DNA from: Desulfosarcina sp. OttesenSCG-928-A07 | GTDB lineage: Bacteria; Desulfobacterota; Desulfobacteria; Desulfobacterales; Desulfosarcinaceae | Reading direction: 5' to 3' | DNA: 64,000 nt | Assembly: GCA_030267325.1 (NCBI GenBank) | Contig: JAJDJS010000008.1 | Span: 1-64,000, forward strand | Shown here: one piece after another, positions 40,527 to 51,173 of the stretch | Numbering within the stretch: the first letter of the stretch is position 1 | Layout of the letters: each line of letters begins with the position of its first letter | Program-made: the position numbers and the translations under genes | The notes under the pieces: generated by a model | Databases searched by the model: none | Told to the model about the DNA's origin: nothing | Seen by the model: the letters and a program-made list of their open reading frames with translations, nothing else

Positions 40527-41963
40527 TTAGGGCATCGGAACGCGCTGCTGGGTTTTTCTGTAAGAAGCGGCTTTTCCCACCATGGCAGGCGCCCATTCCG
40601 GCGTTCCCAAGGCGTGGATGTGGGTATAGGTGGCCAGCACGTTGTGGCAGCAGATTCCATCTCTGCCGTCCGTAATCCCGGTTCCCCGCACCATCTGAAA
40701 CACCAGGGGGGTGTCATGGCGTGTCCATGCGTCCACGCCGGAGTAATGGAATTCGTGTCCCCGAAGTGTGGTGCCAATCGGATAATACGGATTTTCCTGG
40801 TCCACCTGGATAATGGTGTAACCATGGCCCCTGGGCCTTTCTGAAAATCCGAACACCAAGGGCAGAATGCCGGTCATGGCAAAGGTTTTGTCTGCCAATA
40901 CCAAACGATCTCCCAGATACATGAGCCCCCCGCATTCGGCATAAATGGGAAGCCCTTGTTGGGCAAGGGTTTTCATTTGCATCCGAAATGCGGTATTGGC
41001 TTCCAGTTCACGGGCATGGGTTTCGGGAAATCCGCCGCCGACATACAGGGCATCAACTACTGGAATTTGCGCATCCCTGAGGGGACTGAGAAAAACCAGG
41101 TCCGCACCGGCCGCTTCCAATGCTTCCAGGTTTTCGGGATAGTAAAACTGGAACGCTGAATCCTGGAAAACGCCGATAATGGGGCGATTTTTTCGGACAA
41201 CCGATGGTGGGAAAACCTGGGGACGGGTCTTTTGCAGAATCGGGCTTGCGGTTCCGGCCACCTCCACAATTCGGTCCAGATCCAGATGCGTAGCCACAGC
41301 CTCCCGTATGGCATCAACCGCCGGTGCGGCCCAGCCATGCTCGGCCGTGGGCACCAAGCCCATGTGGCGTTCGGGAACTTCCTGCTTGCGGAGTTTGGGA
41401 ACTGCGCCCAGCACCGGCACACCCGTGTAGGTTTCAATGCTTTGGGTGAGAATTCCCTGGTGCCGCTTTCCGGCAGTACGATTCAGAATCACGCCGGCAA
41501 TGCGGACATCCGGATCAAAGGCCACAATGCCCCCCACAATGGCGGCCATGGTGCGGGTGGTTTTGGTGGCATCCACACAAAGGATCACCGGCAGGCCCAG
41601 AAGCTTGGCCAGCTCTGCGGTGCTGGTTTCGCCTGCGGTATCAATACAATCGTAAATCCCCCGATTTCCCTCAATCAGGGAAAAATCCGTGTGCTGGGTA
41701 TGGGTGTGGTAAGAGGTGAGAAGGATATCCGGATCAATGAGAAAGGTGTCCAGATTGTAGCAAGGCCGGCCGGCTGCCAGAGCCAGCCAGCCGGCATCAA
41801 TATAATCCGGACCTTTTTTGAAGGGGGCGACGGACTTGCCCAGAGCCTTGAGCGCGGCGATAATGCCAACGGAAAAAATCGTTTTTCCCGACCCACCATG
41901 AAGTGCCGCAACGACAATTCCCGGTGTGGGACGGCAGTGGTGATATGCTGATGCCTGTTTCAA
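40527..41963 (-). CDS. dsrN: Cobyrinate a,c-diamide synthase-like amidase, DsrN-type by context
   Basis: CbiA/CobB family (HGGSGKTIFSVGIIAALKALG, GPDYIDAGWL, YVGGGFPETHARELEAN, YAECGGLMYL) downstream of dsrABD, the dsrN position. Confidence 0.85.
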   Translation of the reverse strand: MKQASAYHHCRPTPGIVVAALHGGSGKTIFSVGIIAALKALGKSVAPFKKGPDYIDAGWLALAAGRPCYNLDTFLIDPDILLTSYHTHTQHTDFSLIEGNRGIYDCIDTAGETSTAELAKLLGLPVILCVDATKTTRTMAAIVGGIVAFDPDVRIAGVILNRTAGKRHQGILTQSIETYTGVPVLGAVPKLRKQEVPERHMGLVPTAEHGWAAPAVDAIREAVATHLDLDRIVEVAGTASPILQKTRPQVFPPSVVRKNRPIIGVFQDSAFQFYYPENLEALEAAGADLVFLSPLRDAQIPVVDALYVGGGFPETHARELEANTAFRMQMKTLAQQGLPIYAECGGLMYLGDRLVLADKTFAMTGILPLVFGFSERPRGHGYTIIQVDQENPYYPIGTTLRGHEFHYSGVDAWTRHDTPLVFQMVRGTGITDGRDGICCHNVLATYTHIHALGTPEWAPAMVGKAASYRKTQQRVPMP

Positions 41964-42041
41964 TACCTTGCACTTTTTGCGACAAAAAACCGAACACCAC
42001 CGTTGCTTTTACACCACAGACCGGCCGGCAGCGGTTGCGTC

Positions 42042-42281
42042 TTAATCTTCGTTTTCAGCTGCCGCCTGTTTTCCGGTTCCAGGGAGGCCGTACATGGAGG
42101 TGCTGCCAGAGGACCAGTATTCCAGAACGTTATCCACAACCAGTTGGTTGACGATCTTTTTGGCCTCACGGGGCTTCATGTCCAGGATACCGGCCAGATC
42201 GTTGAAATAAAACTTGCTTTTGCTTTTCAGCTTTTTGGTAAGCTCTTCAACAATCTTTTGTTTTGCCTCTTCGTATTCCAT
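42042..42281 (-). CDS. dsrD: Dissimilatory sulfite reductase-associated protein DsrD
   Basis: 79-aa winged-helix protein EELTKKLKSKSKFYFNDLAGILDMKPREAKKIVNQLVVDNVLEYWSSGSTSMYGL. Confidence 0.95.
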   Translation of the reverse strand: MEYEEAKQKIVEELTKKLKSKSKFYFNDLAGILDMKPREAKKIVNQLVVDNVLEYWSSGSTSMYGLPGTGKQAAAENED

Positions 42282-42305
42282 CGTAACCTCTTTTCTTAAA
42301 AGGTG

Positions 42306-42329
42306 GCAGGGGCGACAAGTCGCCCCTGC
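42306..42329. other. Hairpin between dsrB and dsrD
   Basis: GCAGGGGCGAC-AA-GTCGCCCCTGC, perfect 11-bp stem; on the dsr transcript strand followed by CACCTTTTAAG. Confidence 0.75.
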
Positions 42330-42346
42330 GCACAGTGGATAAAATC

Positions 42347-43498
42347 CTAGTCCGTAAACTTGAACTGCGTGGTCTGACGCCAGGTGTAGTAGGCGGGATC
42401 CCGGAAATCATCAATGAGATGATGGGTAAATTCAAGTTCACATTTTTCGAAGAAGCGTTCCCACCCGATTCTTTCGGCCCAGTCACCCAGACGCTCGTAC
42501 TTGTTGGCATCTGCGGAATAGGTTTCAACAATCTTTTTGATGCAGGAGGTGGTTTTGTCCCAGCGGGGAACATCGTTGGGCAGGAAGGCCACAACGACCT
42601 TGGAGAATTTCGGTGTGCTGATGCGGTTGGACACTTTTCCGCCCACCATGATGACGATACCGTCGCCCTCTTTATCCGCCAGCGGCATGGAGGGGCACAT
42701 GGTGTAGCAGTTTCCGCAGAACATGCAGCGTTCGTTGTTGACTGCGACAGACTTCAGTTCTTTGTCGCCCACGGTGACTTTGGCCGGTTTGATGGCGGCG
42801 GTGGGGCAGGCGGCAATGGCCAGCGGAATTTCGCACATTTTGTCCAGGTATTCATGATCCAGGATCGGCGGTTTCCGGTGGTAGCCGAGGATGGCGATGT
42901 CGGAGCAATGCACGGCGCCGCACATGTTGAGGCAGCAGGCCAGGGAAACACGCAGCTGGGCCGGCAGCCGATGGTTTTTGAAGTCGTCAAACAGAACGTC
43001 CATGGTGGCCTTGACCGGGCCGGAGGCGTCAGTTGCCGGGGTGTGGCAGTGGAGCCAGCCCTGGGTGTGAACGATGTTGGTCACACCCGCGCCGGTGCCG
43101 CCCACCGGAAACTTGAAGCTGCCGCCGTCAAACTTGCGGCTTTCCAGATCCTGGATCAGGGGCTCGACCTTGGCTTTGTTGTCCACCATGAATTCAACGT
43201 TGTTACGGGTGGTGAACCGTACATAACCGCCGCAATGCTTGTCCGCGATTTCGCAGATTTCACGGATATGGGTCACGCTCATCAGACGGGCGCCGCCCAC
43301 GCGAACCGTGTAGCACTCATCTCCGCTTTCGGCCACATGCACCAGAACGCCGGGTTTGATGATTTCGTGATACAGCCATTTTCCCTTATTTTTGGCGATG
43401 ACGGGCGGATAAAATTTGTCGTACTTCTGAGGACCGATGTCGGTGATTCTGTCTTCCATCGGTTTGTCGGGATTGTATCCTGAAGAAATAAATGCCAT
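42347..43498 (-). CDS. dsrB: Dissimilatory sulfite reductase beta subunit
   Basis: [53 protein letters not shown]. Confidence 0.98.
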   Translation of the reverse strand: MAFISSGYNPDKPMEDRITDIGPQKYDKFYPPVIAKNKGKWLYHEIIKPGVLVHVAESGDECYTVRVGGARLMSVTHIREICEIADKHCGGYVRFTTRNNVEFMVDNKAKVEPLIQDLESRKFDGGSFKFPVGGTGAGVTNIVHTQGWLHCHTPATDASGPVKATMDVLFDDFKNHRLPAQLRVSLACCLNMCGAVHCSDIAILGYHRKPPILDHEYLDKMCEIPLAIAACPTAAIKPAKVTVGDKELKSVAVNNERCMFCGNCYTMCPSMPLADKEGDGIVIMVGGKVSNRISTPKFSKVVVAFLPNDVPRWDKTTSCIKKIVETYSADANKYERLGDWAERIGWERFFEKCELEFTHHLIDDFRDPAYYTWRQTTQFKFTD

Positions 43499-43516
43499 TT
43501 TAAGTCCTCCCCTCTC

Positions 43517-44830
43517 TTATCTCTGGTGGTCTTTTCTGAACTCGTTGATGTCACGATCCCAGCCGCCTTCGACCTCTTCTTCCTTCCAGAAGATGTAGGG
43601 GTTGTGGCGCGGTTCCTGAACATGCTGCGCAACAGGTGTAATGTTGGTCGCTTCAAGGAGTTTCTGGAAGCCCTGGCGTTTGATCAGTTCGCCGAGACGT
43701 TCACGGTTTTTGCCTTCTTCCATCCACCAATCCCAGATGGCTTCAATGACTTCTTTGATTTCATCATAGGGAGGCTCGACCTTGATAAAGGGGACCAGGA
43801 GGGATCCCATCTGGGCGCCGTCGAGGATGGGGGCTTTGGCGCCGACCAGCATGGACAGACCGCGGTCATCGCCGATGCGGAGTGCTCTGGGCATGACGTT
43901 GATGCAGTGCATGCAACGGGTACATTCACGGTTGTTGATGGCAAGCTTTCCGCCTTCATATTTCATGCAACCAGTGGGGCACAGGCCGACAACTTCTTTC
44001 TGGATATCGAATTTTCCCCAGTCACGACCGCTGTGGGCGCCCGCATTGGGAGCAAATTCGCCGCCCACATAACCGGCAACCGCTTCCTGGTCAATTTTGA
44101 TGCCGTCTTTCCAGGTTCCGACAAAGGAAATATCCGCACGGGCAATGGAGGCCACGCAGCAGTTGGGGCAGCCGTCAAACTTGAACTTGAACTTGTAGGG
44201 GAACGCGGGGCGGTGAAGCTCGTCCTGGTAATCCATGGTCAGTTGGTAGCACAGATCCTGGGTGTCGTAGCAGGCGTATTCACACCGGGAGGAACCGATA
44301 CAGTCGGAGGGGGTCCGCAGGTTGGAGCCGGAGCCGCCAAGGTCCTGGTTGAACTTATGGGTCAATTCGTAGAAAATTTCTTCCAGCTGATTGGTCTGGG
44401 TGCCGATGAAGATGATGTCCCCTGTGGAGCCGTGCATATTGGTGATGCCAGAGCCGCGGAATTCCCACAGATCGCACAGATCTTTCAAAAACTGGGTGGT
44501 GTAGTATTTTCCGCCGGGCTGGTTGATGCGCATGGTATGAAAATGGGCAACACCGGGGAATTTTTCGGGCTGGTCACAGTAACGACCGATAACGCCGCCG
44601 CCGTAACCGAAAACACCCACGATACCACCGTGCTTCCAGTGGGTCCGGCCATGTTTGAAAGAAAGTTCCAGAATGCCCAGAATATCCTCAACACAGTCCT
44701 GATTGACCTGGAATTCGACGTTGTTCGCATTCTTGGCCCGGCTTGCGGCTTCCTGCTTCAAGTCTGAAACGAAGCTCGGCCATGGTCCGGACTCAAGTTG
44801 GTCCAACAAAGGAGTTGCATGCTTTGCCAT
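43517..44830 (-). CDS. dsrA: Dissimilatory sulfite reductase alpha subunit
   Basis: TPSDCIGSSRCEYACYDTQDLCYQLTMDYQDELHRPAFPYKFKFKFDGCPNCCVASIARADISF, CTRCMHCINVMPRALRIG. Confidence 0.98.
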   Translation of the reverse strand: MAKHATPLLDQLESGPWPSFVSDLKQEAASRAKNANNVEFQVNQDCVEDILGILELSFKHGRTHWKHGGIVGVFGYGGGVIGRYCDQPEKFPGVAHFHTMRINQPGGKYYTTQFLKDLCDLWEFRGSGITNMHGSTGDIIFIGTQTNQLEEIFYELTHKFNQDLGGSGSNLRTPSDCIGSSRCEYACYDTQDLCYQLTMDYQDELHRPAFPYKFKFKFDGCPNCCVASIARADISFVGTWKDGIKIDQEAVAGYVGGEFAPNAGAHSGRDWGKFDIQKEVVGLCPTGCMKYEGGKLAINNRECTRCMHCINVMPRALRIGDDRGLSMLVGAKAPILDGAQMGSLLVPFIKVEPPYDEIKEVIEAIWDWWMEEGKNRERLGELIKRQGFQKLLEATNITPVAQHVQEPRHNPYIFWKEEEVEGGWDRDINEFRKDHQR

Positions 44831-45093
44831 CTTTTACCTCCGTTTGAAATTGATAGTAAACGAACCTGCCACGAAAACAATGAAGTGCTCCGGAAAAAGA
44901 GAAAGAGTCACCTCCTCTCAAGCTCAAAGTTTTTTTCTTTATATATTCTGCTAAATTCCGACGAAATGTGAGCATCGATTTTATTAAAATACGCAAAGCG
45001 CGACTATAGAATGAAGAACGGCGGCTTGTCAACAGGCGGACAGCGTCTTAACTTTCTCAGGTCCTTTTTCCCGGCCTGAATTTTCTGTTTTAA

Positions 45094-46305
45094 TTACCCG
45101 CCCGATGACAGGGCCTGCATTCCGAGACAAACGGCATTCAGATGCGTTTTTAAATGGCGGGCAACGATCTGTTGTTCCTCATGATTTCCCGGGAAAAAAG
45201 TTTCTGTAACGGTTCGGGCCCGCTGATACAGCGCATCCGTCGGGTAGCGGATAAACCACTGGCGGAAAAAATCGGGAAACGTATCGGGAAGACCGCTCAG
45301 CTTGGCGGAAAGATCCAGTCCCTGAAAAAAACCCGTAATGACCGGACAGACGGTAGTCTCCGGCGCCCAGACCACTTTTCCCACGCCATCTTCCCGGTCC
45401 AGCCGCATCTGCAAGGTCAAATGGATAAAAAAGAACATCAGCCCGTCCAGGATCGCCGTTTCATCCATGTCCTTTTGATCGGGCATGGCAAGAACAGGCG
45501 CTCGGCCCCGCACAGTGATCAGCCGGACCGATACGCCGCCTTCATCGGTGAATCTGACCACAAAATCACCGGCCGCATGGTGCCAGGGAAAAATCTGCTT
45601 TGTGGTCACCAGGTCGTAGCAGGCGGAAAGAATCAGTGACGCCTGCTGATATACTGCCGCAACCCGATCTTCCGAAAGGTGGGTTGGCCTTGCAGCACCG
45701 TCCCAGACCACCATGGATAAATCCTGAGGGTTTTCGGATGATTTTTTTTCAGGCCGGTCTGGTTTTGATCGGCTCAGGTGAAACTCATGGTATCCATCAA
45801 ACCAGGTTCCCAAAAAAAAGGCCATCTCCCGGCCATTGGAAAGGGTCTGGCGCCTATGATGGTAAACCTCCGGAACCCATCCAAAAGGCCGATGGTTATG
45901 GAGCCAGGAAAGTGCCCGGATTTCCTCGGGCAGGGTTTTTCGGCCGCATGCAGATACCGCCACATTGATTACAAATGAAAATTGCCGGCCTTCCACTTGG
46001 ATTTGCAGCCGTGCGGGGTGGTAAAAGGCGCCGTGTTTTTCGAGAAAAACCCATATGCTGGAAATCCTGTCCGGGGTCACCGGACGCTCAAGAAGGGAGG
46101 TGACGGCCGCTGTCACCGGGGCCCAGTTGTCGGACTCGCAAAACGCCGCGATCGCTGAAAAATAGTCCTTGTAAAGCGTGTCCGCCTCATCTGAAAGAAA
46201 ACCGGCATCCGCATTCCGATACCGGGGCAGCGGTCGATCCCACAGGGGGTGATCCGGGGTTACCGGGTCGGCGGTGGAGGAAAGATAAAAGTGGATATCC
46301 GGCAT
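45094..46305 (-). CDS. Hypothetical protein upstream of dsrA
   Basis: Long intact ORF; start uncertain (46305 preferred because the extension to 46422 runs into a hairpin). No family recognised. Confidence 0.65.
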   Translation of the reverse strand: MPDIHFYLSSTADPVTPDHPLWDRPLPRYRNADAGFLSDEADTLYKDYFSAIAAFCESDNWAPVTAAVTSLLERPVTPDRISSIWVFLEKHGAFYHPARLQIQVEGRQFSFVINVAVSACGRKTLPEEIRALSWLHNHRPFGWVPEVYHHRRQTLSNGREMAFFLGTWFDGYHEFHLSRSKPDRPEKKSSENPQDLSMVVWDGAARPTHLSEDRVAAVYQQASLILSACYDLVTTKQIFPWHHAAGDFVVRFTDEGGVSVRLITVRGRAPVLAMPDQKDMDETAILDGLMFFFIHLTLQMRLDREDGVGKVVWAPETTVCPVITGFFQGLDLSAKLSGLPDTFPDFFRQWFIRYPTDALYQRARTVTETFFPGNHEEQQIVARHLKTHLNAVCLGMQALSSGG

Positions 46306-46374
46306 GGTGTCGGGTGAAGACCGATTCGGAGTTAGGCGATTTATAAAAAAATCGAACGGTTCTATCCGTTTTTG

Positions 46375-46417
46375 CATCCGCCCCCATTTCTCATTGAAAA
46401 AGGATTGGGGGCGGATG
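46375..46417. other. Hairpin between TPR gene and hypothetical gene
   Basis: CATCCGCCCCCA-N19-TGGGGGCGGATG, perfect 12-bp arms. Confidence 0.75.
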
Positions 46418-46437
46418 AACAAAATCAGGCCGCACCC

Positions 46438-47061
46438 TTATTTTTTACAGGCTCCCAACTCCGCCATGATTTCCGGGGCCACTTCATATCCCATGGCGTT
46501 GGCCTTTTCTGCATGTTCCAGGGCTTTTTCCGGCTGCCCGTCTTCCAGGTAGGCAATGGCCAAGTTGTTGTGGGTCACGGCAAAGTCCGGTGCCAGCTTC
46601 AGCACTTTCAGGTTGGTTTCAATGCTTTCTTTCACCTGACCGTTCATCAGATAGGCATTGGCCAGGGTGGAAAACGCCTGAACAAAACGAAAATTGAACA
46701 TCGTCGCCTTTTCCAGGGCCTTGATGGCTTCCTCCACCTCGCCCCGCTGGAGCATGACAAAGCCGATGTTGCCCCATCCCTCGGAAAATCCGGGTTTGGC
46801 CTTAACCGACCGCTGGTTCCAGTCCAGACATCCGTCCATATCACCCCGTTTCAGACAGATACCGCCCATCTGCACATAGGCCTCGGCAAGACCGGGGCTG
46901 CATTCAATGGCGGTCATGAAACATTTTTCAGCTTCCTCGGTTTTTCCCTGGCCCAAGAGAGCGACCCCCAGATTGTAGTGGGAATTTCCGCAATCCGGAT
47001 TACTGGCAATGGCCTGTTTCTGCATGGCAATATAGGCATCTACATTTTCCGCTTTTTCCAT
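46438..47061 (-). CDS. Tetratricopeptide repeat protein
   Basis: Successive TPR units (NSHYNLGVALLGQGKTEEAEKCFMTAIE, AEAYVQMGGICLKRGDMDGCLDWNQRSV). Start reassigned to MEKAENVDAY. Confidence 0.88.
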   Translation of the reverse strand: MEKAENVDAYIAMQKQAIASNPDCGNSHYNLGVALLGQGKTEEAEKCFMTAIECSPGLAEAYVQMGGICLKRGDMDGCLDWNQRSVKAKPGFSEGWGNIGFVMLQRGEVEEAIKALEKATMFNFRFVQAFSTLANAYLMNGQVKESIETNLKVLKLAPDFAVTHNNLAIAYLEDGQPEKALEHAEKANAMGYEVAPEIMAELGACKK

Positions 47062-47228
47062 GGTACAATCCTTTTTCGTGAAATTACCGATATTTTTTAA
47101 ACTTGATTGGGTAGCGTGACCGGTTTTTCCTGTCAAGGGAATAATCCGCCGCAGGCGGTTTCCCCTTGACATCACGGCTCAGCTTTCTTTAACTGTCCGC
47201 CCGTATCTCAAACATTTCAGGGGGCCAT

Positions 47229-48263
47229 ATGAAACCAGGATGTTATACTGCATTGATTACCCCGTTTGCCGGAACTGCCGTGGATGAGGAAGGGCTTGTC
47301 CGTCTGGCGGAATTTCAGATTCAAAACGGGATTACCGGCATTTTGGCTGTTGGTACCACAGGGGAAGGTCCAACCCTGAGCTGGGACGAACATCACCGGG
47401 TGGTGGCGTTATGCGCAAAAGCGGCCAGGGGAAAATGTCTGTGTATTGCCGGTACCGGCAGCAACAATACCGAGGAGGCCCTTCTGGCCACGCGCCATGC
47501 GGCTGAGGTCGGGGTGGATGCTGTGCTTCTGGTGGATCCCTATTATAATGGTCCCAGTTCCATGGAGATCCGGAAAGAGTACGTGGGAAAAGTCGCTGCC
47601 GCCTTTCCGAAGCTTTCTGTCATTCCCTATGTGATTCCCGGCCGCACCGGAGCCCAGCTGCTGCCCGAAGATCTGGCTTTTTTGTCCAGGGATTTTCCCA
47701 ATGTGAACACGGTCAAGGAAGCCACAGGCGATTTTTCCAACATGCGCCGGACCCGTAAGTGCTGCGGTCCGGAATTTGACATTTTTTCCGGTGATGACGG
47801 CATCACGGGGGAGATGATCATGGATCCTGAAATTGCCGCTTCCGGCGTGATCTCCGTGGTTTCCAACATTATCCCCAAGCCCATGACCGACCTGGTTCAC
47901 CTGCTGCGGGCCAAAGAAATGGACGCTGCAGAAAAACGCCACGCAGCCATCAAACCGCTTTTTGATCTGATCACGGTCAAAACCATGGAAGAAACGCCCT
48001 TTGGCCATGTGGCCTGCCGGGCACGAAATCCCCTTGCCATCAAAACCCTGATGCAGGTTCTGGGCATGCCATCCGGTCCCTGCCGGCCGCCTCTGGGGAA
48101 AATGACCCGGAAAGGCCTGGATGTCGTGGTCCATACGGCAAAAATCGTTCAGGCTAAAAATCCAGAGGTTTTTGCGCCCATTGCCGAATTTTTTAATGTG
48201 GATATTGATGCCCGTCTGAATAATGCGGCGCTCCTGGAAGAGTTGTGCTACGCTGTATATTAA
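47229..48263 (+). CDS. dapA: Dihydrodipicolinate synthase family protein (DapA-like)
   Basis: YTALITPFAG, GILAVGTTGEGPTLSWDEH, DAVLLVDPYYNGPS, NVNTVKEATGDFSNM. Confidence 0.88.
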   Translation: MKPGCYTALITPFAGTAVDEEGLVRLAEFQIQNGITGILAVGTTGEGPTLSWDEHHRVVALCAKAARGKCLCIAGTGSNNTEEALLATRHAAEVGVDAVLLVDPYYNGPSSMEIRKEYVGKVAAAFPKLSVIPYVIPGRTGAQLLPEDLAFLSRDFPNVNTVKEATGDFSNMRRTRKCCGPEFDIFSGDDGITGEMIMDPEIAASGVISVVSNIIPKPMTDLVHLLRAKEMDAAEKRHAAIKPLFDLITVKTMEETPFGHVACRARNPLAIKTLMQVLGMPSGPCRPPLGKMTRKGLDVVVHTAKIVQAKNPEVFAPIAEFFNVDIDARLNNAALLEELCYAVY

Positions 48264-48475
48264 ACGCAAGGTTATATCAGATTCCGACATTGCAGTTCTT
48301 GGATGAGATTTAGGAGCTGTTCGGCCACCTTGAAAAAGGCTTCAGTGTCCCACCGTTTTCCATTTCAGTCTGGACGATACAAAATTAAAATTGAAAACAG
48401 AAAAGATTGTTCAGCTCTATCCGCGTTGGATTACGGTTTTTTAATTTAAATAAAAACAAATAATTGTAAAAAGTT

Positions 48476-50002
48476 ATGACAACATATACCTTGACCGTGA
48501 AAGTTGCTGAACCCGGAACAGCGTATCTTCATCCGGTAACATTGAAGAGCTCTGATTCTGTACTGGGCCATCTGTGGTACTCTGTTACTGACGGCACAGA
48601 TGTTTTTTCGCGAGGTTTGATGCCCCGCGTAAGGCGAGCGCTGATCGGCTCAGGTGAAGTCACGATCGATGATGACATCGGCTATCAGGGGACATATGCG
48701 ACCGTCACCACTGTCATTGATGTTGAGCAATATAATATCCTGGCGTCTGAATGGTGGACATCGGATCCTGTATTCAGCATGTTTTATATAGCGGGATGGA
48801 ATGATTGCACCGATTTTGTATGGGCTGCTTTGGGCAGGATCGGCTTGAATCCAACGAACTCAACGGGGTCGCTGTTTCCTGTATGGAACATTAAGGATAT
48901 TGATAAAGTTTATTGGAACAACCTCTTTGGCGACACAGACGCCTGGGATGGGAAAAAGCCTGACGCCGGGCATTACCATGCTTTTTACGGAAGCCCAGGC
49001 GATGATGACCTGATGGTTTTCGAAAATACCCATACAATCTATACCGGCGATGGGGATGATATCATTCGTGTCAATCGTTTTGGCCTGGGAGAAAGCTCCG
49101 GGATCATTGACGGGGGTGAGGGGACAAACATTTTATCGGGAACAGAATCGGCCGACATCATTGATTTAACACGCACAACATTAAAAAATATCAATGAAAT
49201 CAGAACACTTGATGGAGGCGACCAAGTTATTATCGGCGCGGATACACTGGCCGAATTTGACGCGGGCACAGTTTCTGAATCAGATGGTCGTTTGGCGCTG
49301 AACATCATTGGCGGAAGCGGAAATGATACATTGGATGCACAACTGTCCGACAAGCCGGTCAATTTGTACGGTGGCGGAGGGGCGGATATACTGTTCGGCG
49401 GTACAAACGCGGATGTTCTTGATGGCGGTGATGATGACGCGGAAGACAGACTGTTCGGCGGTGCCGGCAATGACACCCTTTACGGGGGTGTGGGCTGCGA
49501 TTTTCTCAGCGGTGATGACGGAAACGATACGCTCTATGGCGAAGCGGGCGACGATGTGCTGAGGGGCGGCGCTGGAAACGATACACTGATCGGCGGTGGG
49601 GGAAGTGATATCTTTGTTTTTGATGCAGCCCTGGACAGAAAAACCAATGTGGACAGGATCTTGGACTTTGTCTCCGGAACAGACCGCATTCAACTCAATC
49701 CCACTGTTTTTTGCATGCTGAGAGAAGAAGGTGTCCTGAGCGCGGACTTCTTTACGGCAAATGCTGCCGGTACAGCCGTGGGCACCACGGATTACATCAT
49801 CTACAACACTTCCGCCGGCATTCTTTCCTATGATGCAGACGGAAGCGGAGACGGTGCTGCGGTGGGTTTTGCCGTTCTGCCCACTTGCTCCGCACTCACG
49901 GCAGATGATTTTATTATCAGCGCGTCTCTGTGGGGTGAAGAAAGTATAACGATGTTTCAGGCCAATGGCTTTTTTTCAGACGATTTGTCACTCCTCATTT
50001 GA
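48476..50002 (+). CDS. RTX (hemolysin-type calcium-binding repeat) protein with distinct N-terminal domain
   Basis: Nonapeptide repeats [83 protein letters not shown]-terminal type I secretion-like tail. Confidence 0.9.
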   Translation: MTTYTLTVKVAEPGTAYLHPVTLKSSDSVLGHLWYSVTDGTDVFSRGLMPRVRRALIGSGEVTIDDDIGYQGTYATVTTVIDVEQYNILASEWWTSDPVFSMFYIAGWNDCTDFVWAALGRIGLNPTNSTGSLFPVWNIKDIDKVYWNNLFGDTDAWDGKKPDAGHYHAFYGSPGDDDLMVFENTHTIYTGDGDDIIRVNRFGLGESSGIIDGGEGTNILSGTESADIIDLTRTTLKNINEIRTLDGGDQVIIGADTLAEFDAGTVSESDGRLALNIIGGSGNDTLDAQLSDKPVNLYGGGGADILFGGTNADVLDGGDDDAEDRLFGGAGNDTLYGGVGCDFLSGDDGNDTLYGEAGDDVLRGGAGNDTLIGGGGSDIFVFDAALDRKTNVDRILDFVSGTDRIQLNPTVFCMLREEGVLSADFFTANAAGTAVGTTDYIIYNTSAGILSYDADGSGDGAAVGFAVLPTCSALTADDFIISASLWGEESITMFQANGFFSDDLSLLI

Positions 50003-50058
50003 TGAACAGCCGGGACGGGTCGGCCGGGTTCAACATTTTTGCGCTGAATTTAGTGGCA

Positions 50059-51030
50059 TCATTCGCGTTTTACACGTACCTGTTCAATATCGCGTTGGGG
50101 CGCCGGCTTTTTTTCTAGCGTTAGAAGAAATACGGCAAAAATGACCAGGCCGCAGCCAAACCATCCATAATGTGTGAAGTTTTCTCCAAAAAACATCCAA
50201 ACCAGTATCGTCGCCAATATCGGTTCAATATTCCCAATGACAGCAGTCTTTACCGGGTTGATGCGCTGCAAGCTCTTGGTGAGGGCTATGTACGCGATAT
50301 AATTTGTTAAAAATCCAAACGAGATTAGATAGCCCCATGATTCTACGGGTTTGTCTGGCGTAAAGTCGGAAAATGGGAGCAAGAAGGCGGCTCCCCCGAG
50401 CAGCATGTACGCGTAAATTGTTTCAGCAGGGTAACTGTGTTTCCACCAGGTATAAAATGGAAAATGCGACGCATAGGTAATGCCGGATAAAAGTCCGCAG
50501 AAAATACCCACGGAAGAATGTTCTTCCATGAGACTGCCGCCTGAAAAACAGATCAGCGTTGTCCCACCCAGGGCAATGCAGATAGCAAGAAATTTTTGCC
50601 GGGATATGGGCTCATGGAATAAGACTCGTGATGCAACCGCTACCCATGCCGGAGCTGTATACATGAGTACCATCGCCATGGCTGCACCGCTTAGCTGGAT
50701 AGATATTTGCAACGCCCCGGAAAGAACGCCAACGCCCCATCCGCCAAAAAGAAAAAACAGAACCGCGTGACGCCAGGATATGAAAAGGCTCCCATGCATC
50801 GCCGCTTGTACCAGAAAGCACATCCCCCCAAGAAAAACCCGCCAAAACGCGGCTTCAACAGGTCCGATGTCCGAAGCCAGGCAAACTTTGGAAAATGGGC
50901 CAATCAAAGACCAGAGGATAGCGGCAAGCACTGCATAAAAATATCCTGCAGCAGCATGGGACGGCTGAAAAAGGAGATTGCGGGCCAACATGTCAACCAA
51001 TAAACCTTTGCGTCTTGCTTGTGCGGACAT
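50059..51030 (-). CDS. EamA/DMT-type transporter
   Basis: Ten-TM-like sequence with EamA features (AAILWSLIGPFSKVCLA, PVKTAVIGNIEPILATILVWMFFGE). Confidence 0.9.
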   Translation of the reverse strand: MSAQARRKGLLVDMLARNLLFQPSHAAAGYFYAVLAAILWSLIGPFSKVCLASDIGPVEAAFWRVFLGGMCFLVQAAMHGSLFISWRHAVLFFLFGGWGVGVLSGALQISIQLSGAAMAMVLMYTAPAWVAVASRVLFHEPISRQKFLAICIALGGTTLICFSGGSLMEEHSSVGIFCGLLSGITYASHFPFYTWWKHSYPAETIYAYMLLGGAAFLLPFSDFTPDKPVESWGYLISFGFLTNYIAYIALTKSLQRINPVKTAVIGNIEPILATILVWMFFGENFTHYGWFGCGLVIFAVFLLTLEKKPAPQRDIEQVRVKRE

Positions 51031-51066
51031 TTCCTGGAATTTTTTTTGAAACTGGAAGCGGCGTTT

Positions 51067-51154
51067 TAGATAGTGTTGTATCGAGTTTTCAACGCATTGG
51101 AATTATTTCGTATTAATAACATCAAGGGATCTTTTTTGATGCAATAAATTCAAA
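51067..51154. mobile_element. MITE-like element copy D (truncated)
   Basis: TAGATAGTGTTGTATCGAGTTTTCAACGCATTGGAATTATTTCGTATTAAT...TTTTTTGATGCAATAAATTCAAA; one end missing. Confidence 0.65.
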
Positions 51155-51173
51155 GGGAAACCCGGAAATAATG

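Noticed and set aside
42335-44767. Long plus-strand ORFs (382 and 413 aa) opposite dsrB and dsrA
   Set aside because: dsrA and dsrB are certain; these ORFs mirror their codon structure.
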